Source: Podospora comata | Taxonomy: Eukaryota > Ascomycota > Sordariomycetes > Sordariales > Podosporaceae | DNA length: 64,000 nt | NCBI GenBank assembly: GCA_017354895.1 | Contig: CP071497.1 | Span: 3,100,001-3,164,000 of the forward strand | Reading direction: 5' to 3' | Part shown: one piece after another, positions 9,883-19,428 of the stretch | Layout: every line of letters starts with the position of its first letter | Position numbering within the stretch: position 1 is the first letter of the stretch | Notes under the pieces: generated by a model | Database searches by the model: none | Told to the model about the DNA's origin: nothing | The model's input: only the letters and a program-made list of their open reading frames with translations | Made by a program: the position numbers and the translations under genes

Positions 9883-10799
9883 TATTCAAGACTAATGATG
9901 GACGTAGCGGATGTTCTAGCTGACAAAACAGGCCCTGGTTGCCAAGATCTGGCGCCAGTGGCCGAACGGCAACGTGAAGAACTTGACAGTGACGAAAAGG
10001 ATATTCCTGTTGTGTAGTCAGTTTCCCCGCCCACGAAAAGCACAGAGGAACAATCCAGACCTCGAAGACTTCAAACTGGTAAAGTTGCCGCGCCACCATG
10101 GCATCACCGTGAAGTTGGACATATGCGGACCGCAAGTCCTCGAAAACAGTGACCGGACAGTTATCAAGATTGCCGTGAACGTGACCGTAACCTCTTTTCC
10201 GTCCGACGATAGACGTCGGTGAGCGGGCGCGTTTGCCAGGTCACGGACAAGAGAATCAAAGCTGCTTCGTGTTCTGTCTAGCTGAAATTCTGGCCATGGC
10301 TTTGATTGGAGATTGAGCACTACCAGAAGCCTGTGGTCTCTGATGGGTGAAACATGATTCAGGAGCTCGCTAGTGGTACAAACCACCCTAGGGTCCCAAT
10401 TCTGCATGCTACTCCTTTATATTTTAGTCGGCTGCTTAATCGATGGTTTCGTCGGGCGGGTATGGAGTATACGTGATGGGGTTTGGGCAAGTAGGTGACT
10501 GTATGTCGGCTGGGATATAGTTTGGCCACGGCATGAGAATTTGAGATGGGAGGTTGGGTAGGGCTCAGGGACGTTGTAGAAGGCTGATGAATGATGTCTG
10601 TCTTAGGTAGCGGAGGATGGGGTTTAAGACGATAAGAAGCTGCAATGCTCGGCCATTAGGAATCAGGCCGGTTTTAGTAGCCCTTTGGGAGGCTTCCTGA
10701 GAAGAAGTTTGTGTAGACTTTAGACGATTGGAGCGGGAGCGGGAGCCAGATCGAATAGAGACCGCCGAAGAAGGATGCCGAGGTTCGAGTCATTGGACC
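9883..10799. other. no gene recognised; possible 3' remains of the decayed STAND-type gene
   Basis: A 129-residue minus-strand open frame (10018-10407) exists, but I see no domain in it. It lies downstream of the decayed gene at 10800-11465 and could be its eroded end. Confidence 0.3.
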
Positions 10800-11465
10800 G
10801 ACATACTGTCATGGTCGGTTTCAGTGAGGGCACTCAGCTCTTCCAAGTATCTCTGTAACACAAAGTCAGTTGGACTCAGGCAGTCAGCTGAAGCCGGGCC
10901 TGTAGCTTCGCTATCTCCTCCAGAATGAGAGCAGTGTCTTCCTTGATGGCCGATGTGTCTTGGCGAATTTCTCTTGTCTCAATCATCGTCTCTCTAGCGA
11001 GGTGCTTTGACTCGGTAAGCATGTGTCAGTAGGGCTTGAACATGGTTATGCATACAGTGCTAGCATGTCGAGGCCTAAATCAAGTGCCGATTTGTGGGCT
11101 TCGATGCTCCTCCGTAGCTTTGACATGTCGTCTTGACTCGACAACGTCCACGAGACACTCCTGCCACGAGTAATAGATTTGTACTTTTCCAGACAGTCTT
11201 CGATATCTCCAACGACATGTTGACAGTTGGCAACGATTCCGCAGATGTGCCAGGTGAGGGCCTCAGGAAACTCGATATTCTCGTTTTCGTCGTCTTCAAT
11301 AAGAAGCGCGAGGACAAGTTTCGATGAGCTGAGTTCTCGAGATATGGCGTCCAGATCGGTCCGTGCTTGTCGAACCTGTTTGACAAAAGATTATATGGTC
11401 TTGGAGACATTGACAATTGTTGTGATTAAGGCAAGGCCGCCTCCGCCAATGACAAGGGGGTCCAT
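10800..11465 (-). pseudogene. decayed gene with fungal STAND N-terminal (Helo-like) domain
   Basis: From the ATG at 11465 the frame reads MDPLVIGGGGLALITTIVN, then VSKTI, an in-frame TAA (11391-11393), and SFVKQVRQARTDLDAISREL, continuing with ICGIVANCQHVVGDIEDCLE and LGLDMLAL. This is the pattern of the N-terminal domain of fungal STAND/NLR-like proteins (Helo_like_N). After a damaged intron the text resumes in another phase (TMIETREIRQDTSAIKEDTA, ILEEIAKLQARL) and ends with RYLEELSALTETDHDS before another stop. The TAA could come from CAA by a single C-to-T change, as RIP makes. These domains usually precede a signalling or NACHT part in incompatibility-type proteins; none is seen here. Broken by at least one stop and one unsplicable junction. 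Confidence 0.65.
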
Positions 11466-11915
11466 CGTTTCATGAGTAGAAAGGCCATCTCGACGGGGGG
11501 TAAATTGAGAGAGGTGTCGTGAGATGGCGGGGTCTGGCGAGCCTCATCGTCAATAGTCTTGTTAAACGCACCAATGGGAAGGTAGACGCGCGCCGTGGCG
11601 TTGAGTTGAACCAGATGCGTAAATATGGTAGACGTGCCAGTAGATGATCCAATCTAATGGCTGGACCAGAAAGGAAGTTGGTCGCGCGATGTGACTGTTG
11701 TGTATGTGATAGTGGGCTGGCAGAAGTTGGCCGGGAACATTAACAGCGGGTCTTTTGTCATTGCATCATCGCTCACCTCGGTCGAGATGCCCCGCAATCG
11801 GCATCGTTGCCCAGGCTGCTTGGCGCAGCAGGGACAGCCGCCAAAACTTTGGTGACTAACAAACACCTGCCGCATCTCTGGAACAAACCATCGCAACCCC
11901 GTTCAGGTCCTCGAA
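11466..11915. other. intergenic, upstream of the citrate carrier
   Basis: Divergent spacer between the decayed STAND-type gene and the carrier. Short open frames only, nothing recognised. Confidence 0.45.
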
Positions 11916-13064
11916 ATGTCATCAGCACCGGCCAAAGACAATAGCAACCACCCGGCGGTCAAGGGACCAAGTGCCCTTCGGTCCATCATTGCCGGCTCAA
12001 CTGCGGGCGCTGTCGAGATTGGTATGTGATCTCTTCCGATGAAGTCAACTGCCGCTAACCCGGGCTTCCTTGTCTCCAGCCATTACCTACCCAGCCGAGT
12101 GTATGTGAAACCCCCTACGACGACCGATTGATATCCTCGACGAGGCTCTAACAAAATGCGACAGTCGCAAAGACCAGGACACAGCTCAACCGCAGGTTAG
12201 CAGAGGGCAAGAAGCTGCCATGGCCGCCTTTCGGTGCTCAGTGGTATGCTGGGTGCACCACGCTGATTATTGGCAACTCGGCTAAGGCGGGCATTCGTGT
12301 GTTCTACCTTGAGGAAGATTGAGGGGTGAAATAGGGCGCTGACAGATTGGGTGTATAGGATTCGTTGCCTTTGACCAGTACAAGAAGATGCTGGCTGACG
12401 CCGACGGCAATGTCTCCGGTCCTCGGACCGTGATTGCGGGTTTCGGCGCCGGTGTGACCGAGTCTTTGCTCGCTGTCACACCGACAGAAAGTATCAAGAC
12501 CACCCTGTGGGTTTTCTGTCCTGTGTCATATTCCTGCTACCCGTGCTAACCCCGGTCCCCAGCATCGATGACCGCAAGTCCGCCAAACCTCGCCTCCGCG
12601 GGTTCCTCCACGCCGTGCCAATCATTGCCCGCGAACGTGGTATCCGCGGTTTCTTCCAGGGTTTCGTGCCCACCACCGCCCGTCAAGCGGCGAATAGTGC
12701 TACTCGCTTCGGTTCCTACACTGCTTTAAAGCAGCTCGCCGAGAGCTACACAGCGCCGGGAGAGAAGCTCGGCGGTGTGGCTACCTTCGCCATGGGTGGT
12801 ATCGCAGGGTTGATCACCGTCTATGTGACCCAGCCTCTTGATACCATCAAGACGCGTATGCAAAGTATCGAGGCCAAGCAACTCTACGGCAACTCGTTCC
12901 GGTGCGCGAGCATCATCTTCAAGCAAGAGGGCGTGTTGACTTTCTGGAGCGGCGCGCTGCCACGATTGGCGAGGTTGATCATGAGCGGTGGTATTGTGTT
13001 TACCATGTACGAAAAGAGCATGGACCTGTTTAACAAGCTAGACCCAGAGGGCAGGTATCTATAA
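11916..13064 (+). CDS. CTP1: mitochondrial citrate/tricarboxylate carrier
   Basis: Five exons (11916-12021, 12080-12100, 12165-12296, 12359-12506, 12563-13064) close to 302 residues. Exon 2 is a 21-nt micro-exon. The three mitochondrial-carrier signatures are present in order: PAEFAKTR, PTESIKTTL and PLDTIKTRM, each ending a first helix of a repeat. Between them are GNSAKAGIRFVAFDQYKKM, GFGAGVTESLLAVTPTESIK and RQAANSATRFGSY. These match the citrate carrier group (yeast Ctp1, human SLC25A1), which exchanges mitochondrial citrate for malate across the inner membrane and feeds cytosolic acetyl-CoA. Length is normal for the family. The next gene converges from the other strand 231 bp downstream. 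Assignment to the citrate group is firm; transport itself is inferred. Confidence 0.93.
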
Positions 13065-13295
13065 ACAAGGGATTGGGGGAGGTTGTGTCTTTACAGGGCG
13101 TTCTGGATGGTTGTCTTGCTCTTTCTTATACCCCATTATGCATGGGTAGACAAAAAGGGGGTATGTACATTGGAATACAAAATATGGGATTATGACCGTG
13201 TATCCCTTTTCTTTTCCCCAGACTCCAAACGCCGCGTCATGCAGAAATATCATATGGTACAGTCGTGTACATGGATGGCCGTTACTATCGAGGCA

Positions 13296-13798
13296 TCATT
13301 CCAGGCGGAACATACCCTGAACCCTCTTGGCTACCCTCTGGAAATAAGAACGTGTGGGTGCCTCATTGAGCTCTTTCAGGATGTCGCTGTAGTAGTTGGG
13401 GTTGAACTTGGGTTTGAGGAAGGATTCCGGAACACGATACTGAGAGCGTTCCTGGGTCAGCAACGAAGATTGCCTTGTAGGTAGCGCCGGTCTGCACCCA
13501 CCTTGTTCTTGTAACGATTTTCGGTGAGGGAGAAGAGCGCATTGGTTTGCCTGAGGTCTGCCTGCTCTTGGCTCAATCCCTTGATCAGGGTTGGCGCAAG
13601 AGGACCTTTGGTGAGCCGCTTGGCAAGGACATCTTGAAGCTGGCAGTCGGGACGGAGGGGATCTTTGGGCCAGCGCTGCAGGGCAGTCTGGAATAACCTG
13701 GCTGTGCTCTGGAGGGAGGTTAGTCTCTGTTGGAGATGATTTTGAATTAAAATGGGCTACCAGAAGCAGCTACATACGTGCTTGGGAACAGCAGACAT
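13296..13798 (-). CDS. UQCC2/Cbp6-like mitochondrial complex III assembly factor
   Basis: Three exons (13798-13778, 13708-13502, 13451-13296) close to 127 residues. Exon 1 encodes only MSAVPKH. Exon 2 reads STARLFQTALQRWPKDPLRP, then LAKRLTKGPL, and ends LFSLTENRYKNK. Exon 3 gives YRVPESFLKPKFNPNYYSDI and LKELNEAPTRSYFQRV. The R-W-P-x-D start, the L-x-x-N-x-Y-K-x-K hinge and the Y-Y-x-x-(I/L)-L-x-E-L end resemble the ubiquinol-cytochrome c reductase assembly factor 2 family, which acts in mitochondrial cytochrome b translation/assembly. It starts 602 bp from the divergent BSD2-like gene. The gene model is firm; the family name is from remembered pattern. Confidence 0.72.
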
Positions 13799-14400
13799 GT
13801 TGGCGACGGTCTCGGAGCTGGGATGCGGCCTTCAAAAATGTCGACGTCAATTTGGGGAATTTCTCAGCTTCAAGCTGCCACCAGCCACAAGACCCCAGAT
13901 TCTGGGTGTGCGTAAGCCACAGTCCAATCTGCCAAGTAGGCATCGCCCATGTTAAGGGGTGTGGCACCAAGGCCGAAAAAGGGAACATATGGAGTCAGGA
14001 GGCAGCCGCTTGGCACCACACAACGCGCTCTTGGTCAGCCGGGCCGGGCGCTATTCCACAGCACTGTCACACTGCTGCACCCTCTCCAACCAACCTGATT
14101 CCTCATCAAATCAACGACTCCCTGACGGAGCCACGCACGCTCTTTTCTTTGCTTCTCTCTCTCTGCCTACCGTTTTCCCTTCAAACCTTGTTCGCCTTTT
14201 GTGTTCAAACCACTTCCTTACCTCGCCGTTTCCACACGTCTTTTTCCACTACCGACCTTTTACCTCCGATCGACGAACCCTTCCAACTTTTTGCGACACT
14301 CGTTCTGTTTCCTAGCACATCTCTGACATCAAAGAGGGGGGCGATCCCATCACCTCTCAACAAAGATTAACCACAACCACATCGACTTACGACGCCCACC
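13799..14400. other. divergent promoter region
   Basis: Shared upstream sequence of the UQCC2-like (minus) and BSD2-like (plus) genes. From about 14090 to 14330 the plus strand is strongly C/T-rich, typical of fungal leaders. Open frames crossing it have no domain character. Confidence 0.5.
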
Positions 14401-15575
14401 ATGACGAGTCGGTACGAGCGGGTATGTTTGTTTCCAACGGTGGATGTTTCTGATGTCTCTGGCAACATGGGGGACTAACCTTTTGCACAGGTGAACACCC
14501 GCGACGAAGAGGATCACCACACACCTGTCTCCAATGCGCCAAGGCCGACATATCCTATCCCAAACTCGCCACCACCATCTTTTCACTCAAGAGCATCGTC
14601 GATAATCGGCAGAGACAACGGGAACCGCCAGAACCAGGATCTTGACGACGCATTTGGAAGCGACGATGAGGATGCCTGGGATGACGAGCCGGATGATCGG
14701 CAGAGGCTGGTGCGCGACAATACAACACCAAGTGCGAGCGACGCAGCCTCGATAACACCAGCGACGACGGCGACGACGGCACAGACGAGTGCACAGGCTT
14801 CGCAACCGTCGAGGCCAGTTGGGCAGGCACCGACAACGACGAGGGTGTACGGCGGCGGAATCCAGTCGGATGGCGTCTTTTCGAACTTGGCGGCCAAGCC
14901 AGAGAGGGGAGAACCAGAGAAGGAAGAACTTCCACCTGTATGTTCCCGGTGGCTACGCGAGGATGATGGTAGACAGTGGTACTGACCTTGAGACAGTCCT
15001 ACGAACAGGCAGCAGCTGATTCTGCGCCCCCTTACTGGGAAACGACAGTTCTCGCCCCAGGGCTGGGCGGCTTTGACGACGTGTTTATCGACGGAATGCC
15101 GGTCGGTTCGATCTTCAGCTTCTTGTGGAATGGATTCATCTCGATGACTCTTCTCGTCGGTTTCCTGCTCTGCTACCTTCTACACACCACTCACGCGGCC
15201 AAAAACGGAGCGAAGGCCGGCTTGGGCATCCAACTCATTCAGTACGGCTTCATGATGCAGAGCGCACCACCATCTGGAGGCAGGTATGATGATGACCCGA
15301 CTGCTGACAGCGGATTCATCAACCCTGTGGACCCGAACGCGCATGACTTTGACCCCGATAATGTCCAAGATCAGAACGGCGGTGGTGTAGACGATTTTAC
15401 AGGCGCCGATTGGGTGTCGTACCTCATGATGATTATCGGTTGGTTTGTTCTCATTCGGGCTGTCAGCGACTACCTGAAGGCGAGGAGACATGAGCAGCTT
15501 GTGCTTCAGAGCCCTGACCGGGGTCTCGGTATTCCTGTTATTGCCACGGGCGAGCGTCCCGACACCGTTGTGTAG
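14401..15575 (+). CDS. BSD2/Ndfip-like ubiquitin-ligase adaptor, membrane protein
   Basis: Three exons (14401-14421, 14491-14937, 14997-15575) close to 348 residues. A long acidic, Ser/Thr/Pro-rich cytosolic N-terminus (with DDAFGSDDEDAWDDEPDD at about 50-67) ends in two PY motifs, PPSY and PPYW, formed exactly across the second splice site (LPP|SYEQAAADSAPPYW). Three hydrophobic segments follow: SIFSFLWNGFISMTLLVGFL, GIQLIQYGFMM and VSYLMMIIGWFVLIRAV. This is the layout of Ndfip1/2 and yeast Bsd2, Golgi/endosomal proteins that bring the HECT ligase Nedd4/Rsp5 (by its WW domains) to membrane cargo such as metal transporters. Role as Rsp5 adaptor is from the family; PY motifs and membrane spans are seen. 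Confidence 0.87.
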
Positions 15576-16332
15576 TCTTTTTTTCCCCTTGTTTTATACC
15601 ACTCATCATTACTGCCTCTCGGTTTCGTTTGTAATATCTGCATTCTCAAGCTGGCATTATGGGCATTTTATTGACCCCAGCACAACAAGAACACGGCGCT
15701 TGCATTTCAGTGACTTTGTACGGCGCCGGGTTTAGCTACACACAGACTCGGCAGTGAAACATTTCTAAATATACCAAGTACATGTTATGCTCAAGATGTT
15801 GCTTGCACTCGTGACGAGCCCCCTCCTGCATTCCAGCCGCGGGACTGAGCGGCGAGATGTCGAGGGCGGGGTGAATGCGGGGCTGCTCATCACCACCGTG
15901 GTTGGATGTATTACCATTACATCACATGTCGTCAACTGACCATCAGCTTTGTTGTGTTTGCGTGAGATTTCTGCAGCCGACAGTATCGTTTGTTTTTTTC
16001 ATTTCCGTTTCTCTCATCTCCATAAATATTTCTAGGATTTCCTAGAACAGTCCGCCTCATCGTCAACCACGCTCTCAAATCCAACCAGTGAGTGCCATCC
16101 GCTGACCAACATCATCACCCACTCCTAACATCTTTTTGCAGAATCAAACTCCACAACTTCAAAAAGCTCAGCTGTCGTGGCCACCCTACGCAAAGCCCTC
16201 CTCACGTCCCGCCTCGCGCTCCTCTCCTCCCTCCCGCCCTTTGGGTCAGCACTCTTGATCTACGAGTACCAATCCCGTCACCCGCCGCACTTCCAACCCT
16301 ACTCGTCTTTCACGCCCACCAAATTCGACACC
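15576..16332. other. intergenic and 5' leader of the isoaspartate methyltransferase
   Basis: 3' flank of the BSD2-like gene and CT-rich upstream sequence of the next gene. The leader contains a likely intron (16088-16141, separate entry) and an in-frame, ATG-less open stretch from 16142 to 16332. Confidence 0.5.
16088..16141 (+). other. 5'-UTR intron of the isoaspartate methyltransferase gene
   Basis: 54 nt with donor GTGAGT, branch-like CTAAC and a T-rich acceptor TTTTTGCAG. It lies about 190 bp before the first ATG. Confidence 0.6.
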
Positions 16333-17052
16333 ATGGCCTGGCGCAGCTCGGGCACCTCCAACAGCGAGCTGGTCGAGAACCTCTGGCGCAACGAGATGAT
16401 CACCCACCCCGAGGTGAAATCCGCTTTTTTAAAAGTCGACCGCGCGAATTATGCTCCCAGGTCCCCATATGAAGACTGTCCTCAGCCTATAGGGCACCAC
16501 GCTACTATTTCAGCGCCGCACATGCACGCCTCTGCGGTGGAGCACTTGCTGCCGTTTATAATGCCGGGCGAGGAGAGGCCGGCGCCGAGGGTGCTAGATA
16601 TAGGGAGCGGATCGGGGTATTTGACTCATGTGCTTGCCGAGCTGGTGGGGGAGAGGGGGAGGGTGGTGGGGGTGGAGCATATTGAGCCGTTGAAGGAGCT
16701 GGGGGAGAGGAATATGAAGAAGTCTAGGGAGGGGAGGGAGTTGATTGAGGGGGGGAAGGTTAGGTTTAGGGTTGGGGATGGGAGGAAGGGGTGGAGGGAT
16801 GAGGAGGAGGAGGAGGGGAGGAAGAGTTGGGATGCGATTCATGTGGGGGCGGCGGCGGTGAAGGTGCATGAGGAGTTGCTGGAACAGTTGGCTAGTCCCG
16901 GGAGGATGTTTATTCCTGTGGATGATGAGGATGATCCGCAGGGGTGGGGACAGCATATTTGGTGTGTGGATAAGGATGAAAAGGGGGAGGTGAAAAAGAG
17001 GAAGTTGTTTGGGGTTAGGTATGTGCCTTTGACGGATGCACCGAAGGCTTGA
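16333..17052 (+). CDS. protein-L-isoaspartate (D-aspartate) O-methyltransferase
   Basis: Single coding exon, 239 residues. The start is the ATG at 16333 in a CACCATGG context; MAWRSSG followed by an N-terminal helix (LVENLWRN) is the common PCMT beginning. Residues 57-66 (ATISAPHMHA) give the substrate loop and 87-95 (VLDIGSGSG) the AdoMet-binding motif I; VVGVEHI is motif post-I, and WDAIHVGAAA and GRMFIPV complete the fold. The enzyme methylates isoaspartyl residues of ageing proteins with S-adenosylmethionine so they can be repaired. The 3' half uses runs of AGG/GGG codons and has an acidic insert (DEEEEEG). The frame stays open 5' of the ATG and encodes a basic, leader-like stretch (see findings). 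Confidence 0.93.
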   Translation: MAWRSSGTSNSELVENLWRNEMITHPEVKSAFLKVDRANYAPRSPYEDCPQPIGHHATISAPHMHASAVEHLLPFIMPGEERPAPRVLDIGSGSGYLTHVLAELVGERGRVVGVEHIEPLKELGERNMKKSREGRELIEGGKVRFRVGDGRKGWRDEEEEEGRKSWDAIHVGAAAVKVHEELLEQLASPGRMFIPVDDEDDPQGWGQHIWCVDKDEKGEVKKRKLFGVRYVPLTDAPKA

Positions 17053-17521
17053 GAGGTGACGTAAATTAGGAGATGCTTCGTTCAATAGCTTGAAGGTGTT
17101 TAGCAGTTCGGTTCACTCTTCACGCATCTTTGTGCTGAAGTTAAAAGTAGGTATGATATGCCCTACTAGAATATGTGTCACCGGATGTATTTCAGGCAAG
17201 TTAAAGGAAGTGGGTCATATATTGTCACAATCGGAAGTGTAAAATCAAGGTACGATTTAGTGCTTCTTTCTATGCTTTGATTTCTTAATGCCCTGTGTGA
17301 GGTTTCATATGTCTTGCAGAAGAGCTATCAACTGGTCAAGGCAAGACTGACAACTCCACTAGGTTGTCTCTAAGTCTAGATTTAGTTGTCCAAAACATGA
17401 ACTGTGGTGCAGGACAGCTTCGAATAATGTATCATCAATTGGGGTATCGGATAGGAAGAATGTTTGCCCACATCCGCCAATGTTGTCGTGGCAAAAGGGA
17501 AAAAATCGATGGCACTACCAC
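17053..17521. other. intergenic, convergent 3' ends
   Basis: AT-rich spacer between the methyltransferase and the F-box gene. Nothing recognised. Confidence 0.45.
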
Positions 17522-18778
17522 TCATCCTCCTCCAACTTGAACATCGGGGGCGGATGTGTTTGTGGACGGGACATAGGCCGTGGGCTCGTATTCCAGGTCT
17601 GGCTTGATCCTGATTGAACACAGGGCCACGGGCTCATCGTCTGGGTCGGGCTTGATTCTGGGTGAACGTATGACCGGGGATTGATCCTCTTCGTCCTCGG
17701 GGTCTGGCTTGATTCTGACTGAATGCAGTGCCAGCGGTTCGTCCTCTGGATATGGCTCGAGTCTGGCTGAAGCCATGGTCAGTGGTTTGACCCTCGCTGA
17801 TTGCATGATCATGGGCTCATCCTCCGAGTCCAGCTCGATCACATCTTGCCCATCTCCATTCCATTGAACAGACCGACCAGCCGCCACTCCCTCCTCCACC
17901 TTCACCCTCTTATTCCCCCCACTTCCCATCTCCTCTTTAACCTTCCTCTTCCTCTCCTTCTTCATGGTAGCTTTCACAACCGGCTTCTCCTCCCTTTTCA
18001 CCCTGTTATTCCCCCTCCCCTTCTTTTGCGCCCCTCCCCCTCCCCAAAACGGCAGCATCTCCTGTCTCCTCTGCACAGTAACCGCCCACTCCAACTCCCT
18101 CCTCCGCCTCCCCCTCCCCCTCCGACTCCAAAACTCCTCATGCTCCTCCAAACACTGCATCTCCGTCTCCCGTTCCATAACCTTCCCCCTCCCCCTCTGT
18201 CCCCCCAACGCCATCCACCTCTCCCACCCAGCCACAAACCTCACCATCTCCCCATAAAACCTCACTCTCTTCACAGTCAACCGTCCCACCCTCCTCTCCT
18301 CCCTCCCCTCCCAAGCCCTCCCCCACCGCTCCACAAATTCCGTCCACCTAGGCAACTGCACCCACTCCTCCTTTTGTCTACCCCCCATGAGCAAATAAAC
18401 CTGTTGACATCGACTGTGGTCCAAACTCCCGGGGCAATCCGTCAAGATGGTCAACCTGTTCGCGTTGGTAATCCGCTGCATAAACGGTATGTCGAACGGG
18501 GCTCGATAGGCAATAATCTCATCTGCTGTGAGGGTGGGATTACCGTAGCGGTAGCGTGCGAGCCGGAGGAGCAAGAGCTGTGAGTGTTTGGCGTAGACGC
18601 GCCAGGCTTGGGGGCAGGCCCGGAGGAAGTTGGAGAGGGTTGCTGCTGAGGGGATGGCTTCTAGGATGTGAAGGAGGAGTTCTGGGGCGAGGGTGGAGAG
18701 GGTTGGGGTTGGGGTTGTTGTTGGCGAGGGAGAAGAGGGTGGGGGTGTCATTTCGGCGGCTTGTTCGGTTGTGGTCAT
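17522..18778 (-). CDS. F-box protein with SUMO-motif-rich C-terminal tail
   Basis: Single exon of 418 residues from the ATG at 18778. A Thr/Pro-rich start is followed by an F-box-like helix set (LSTLAPELLLHILEAIPSA at about 27-45, then LSNFLRACPQAWRVYAKHS), expected to bind Skp1 in an SCF ubiquitin ligase. The middle is Arg/Trp-rich and strongly basic (GRGRRRRELEW, MKKERKRKVKEEM). The tail holds VIELDSEDE at about 313, a SUMO-interacting-motif look-alike, and three near-repeats RIKPDPEDE, RIKPDPDDE and RIKPDLEYE (lysines at about 357, 376 and 392) that fit the Psi-K-x-D/E sumoylation pattern with acidic residues behind. VKVEEG upstream also fits. The target of the F-box is unknown. The motif reading is inference from sequence. 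Confidence 0.75.
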   Translation of the reverse strand: MTTTEQAAEMTPPPSSPSPTTTPTPTLSTLAPELLLHILEAIPSAATLSNFLRACPQAWRVYAKHSQLLLLRLARYRYGNPTLTADEIIAYRAPFDIPFMQRITNANRLTILTDCPGSLDHSRCQQVYLLMGGRQKEEWVQLPRWTEFVERWGRAWEGREERRVGRLTVKRVRFYGEMVRFVAGWERWMALGGQRGRGKVMERETEMQCLEEHEEFWSRRGRGRRRRELEWAVTVQRRQEMLPFWGGGGAQKKGRGNNRVKREEKPVVKATMKKERKRKVKEEMGSGGNKRVKVEEGVAAGRSVQWNGDGQDVIELDSEDEPMIMQSARVKPLTMASARLEPYPEDEPLALHSVRIKPDPEDEEDQSPVIRSPRIKPDPDDEPVALCSIRIKPDLEYEPTAYVPSTNTSAPDVQVGGG

Positions 18779-19428
18779 GATTCTTGGTCGCTGAAAGAAA
18801 TGATAAAAGATTGTTTGTATCGACCGCAGTTCTTGGGGATATACTGCGCGGGTGTTTGTGTTGATGGGCGGTGATGTGAAAGAGACGAGGTTGACTGTGG
18901 AACCTTGCAGCAAAAAGTTTTTCAGGGTTCAAAAACCGCCAAATGCGATTGCTGCAACAGTTCCAAAAGAGGGATTATAAAAGAACGAACGGGAACTGGA
19001 AGTCAAGGGGAATTTAACCGATTTTTGGTTCGGTTTAAAACTTTGTTCTGTGCCTGGATTTGAGTTTATTTCACACGAGACGGCACCACCCATAACCCTC
19101 CACCGCCGCAAAACACAAAATCTGGTGGGCGACATTTCGCAACAAACCTAGATAACAATCACCACATCGAAGCAAAAGAGACGTGTACTTTGCAAAAACA
19201 CCGGCGGCATAACTCTCAGCAATATACAAAAATGCCCAAACTCAGGCAAGTATTCCACCAGACAAACTCCAACAACCCAACCTTGCTAGTATACAAACAG
19301 AAATGGCCTCATTTACAATAAAGCACCGCCTCATTCAGCAAAGAAAACCAACCCTTGACATCAGTCATGATAGCTGCCTCACAGCCTTTGCGTGAATTCG
19401 TGGAGCCAAGAAATGCTTCAACCATTCC
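18779..19428. other. intergenic between F-box gene and peptide transporter
   Basis: Promoter of the F-box gene and 3' region of the transporter. No supported feature. Confidence 0.45.

Noticed and set aside
10728-10928. possible tRNA from a GGTTCGAGTC B-box-like string near 10780
   Set aside because: No A box at the right distance and no cloverleaf could be drawn; it lies in the decayed STAND-type gene.
17801-18583. 260-codon plus-strand frame, His/Pro/Leu-rich
   Set aside because: Antisense shadow of the basic, Arg/Gly-rich part of the F-box gene; low complexity and no start context.
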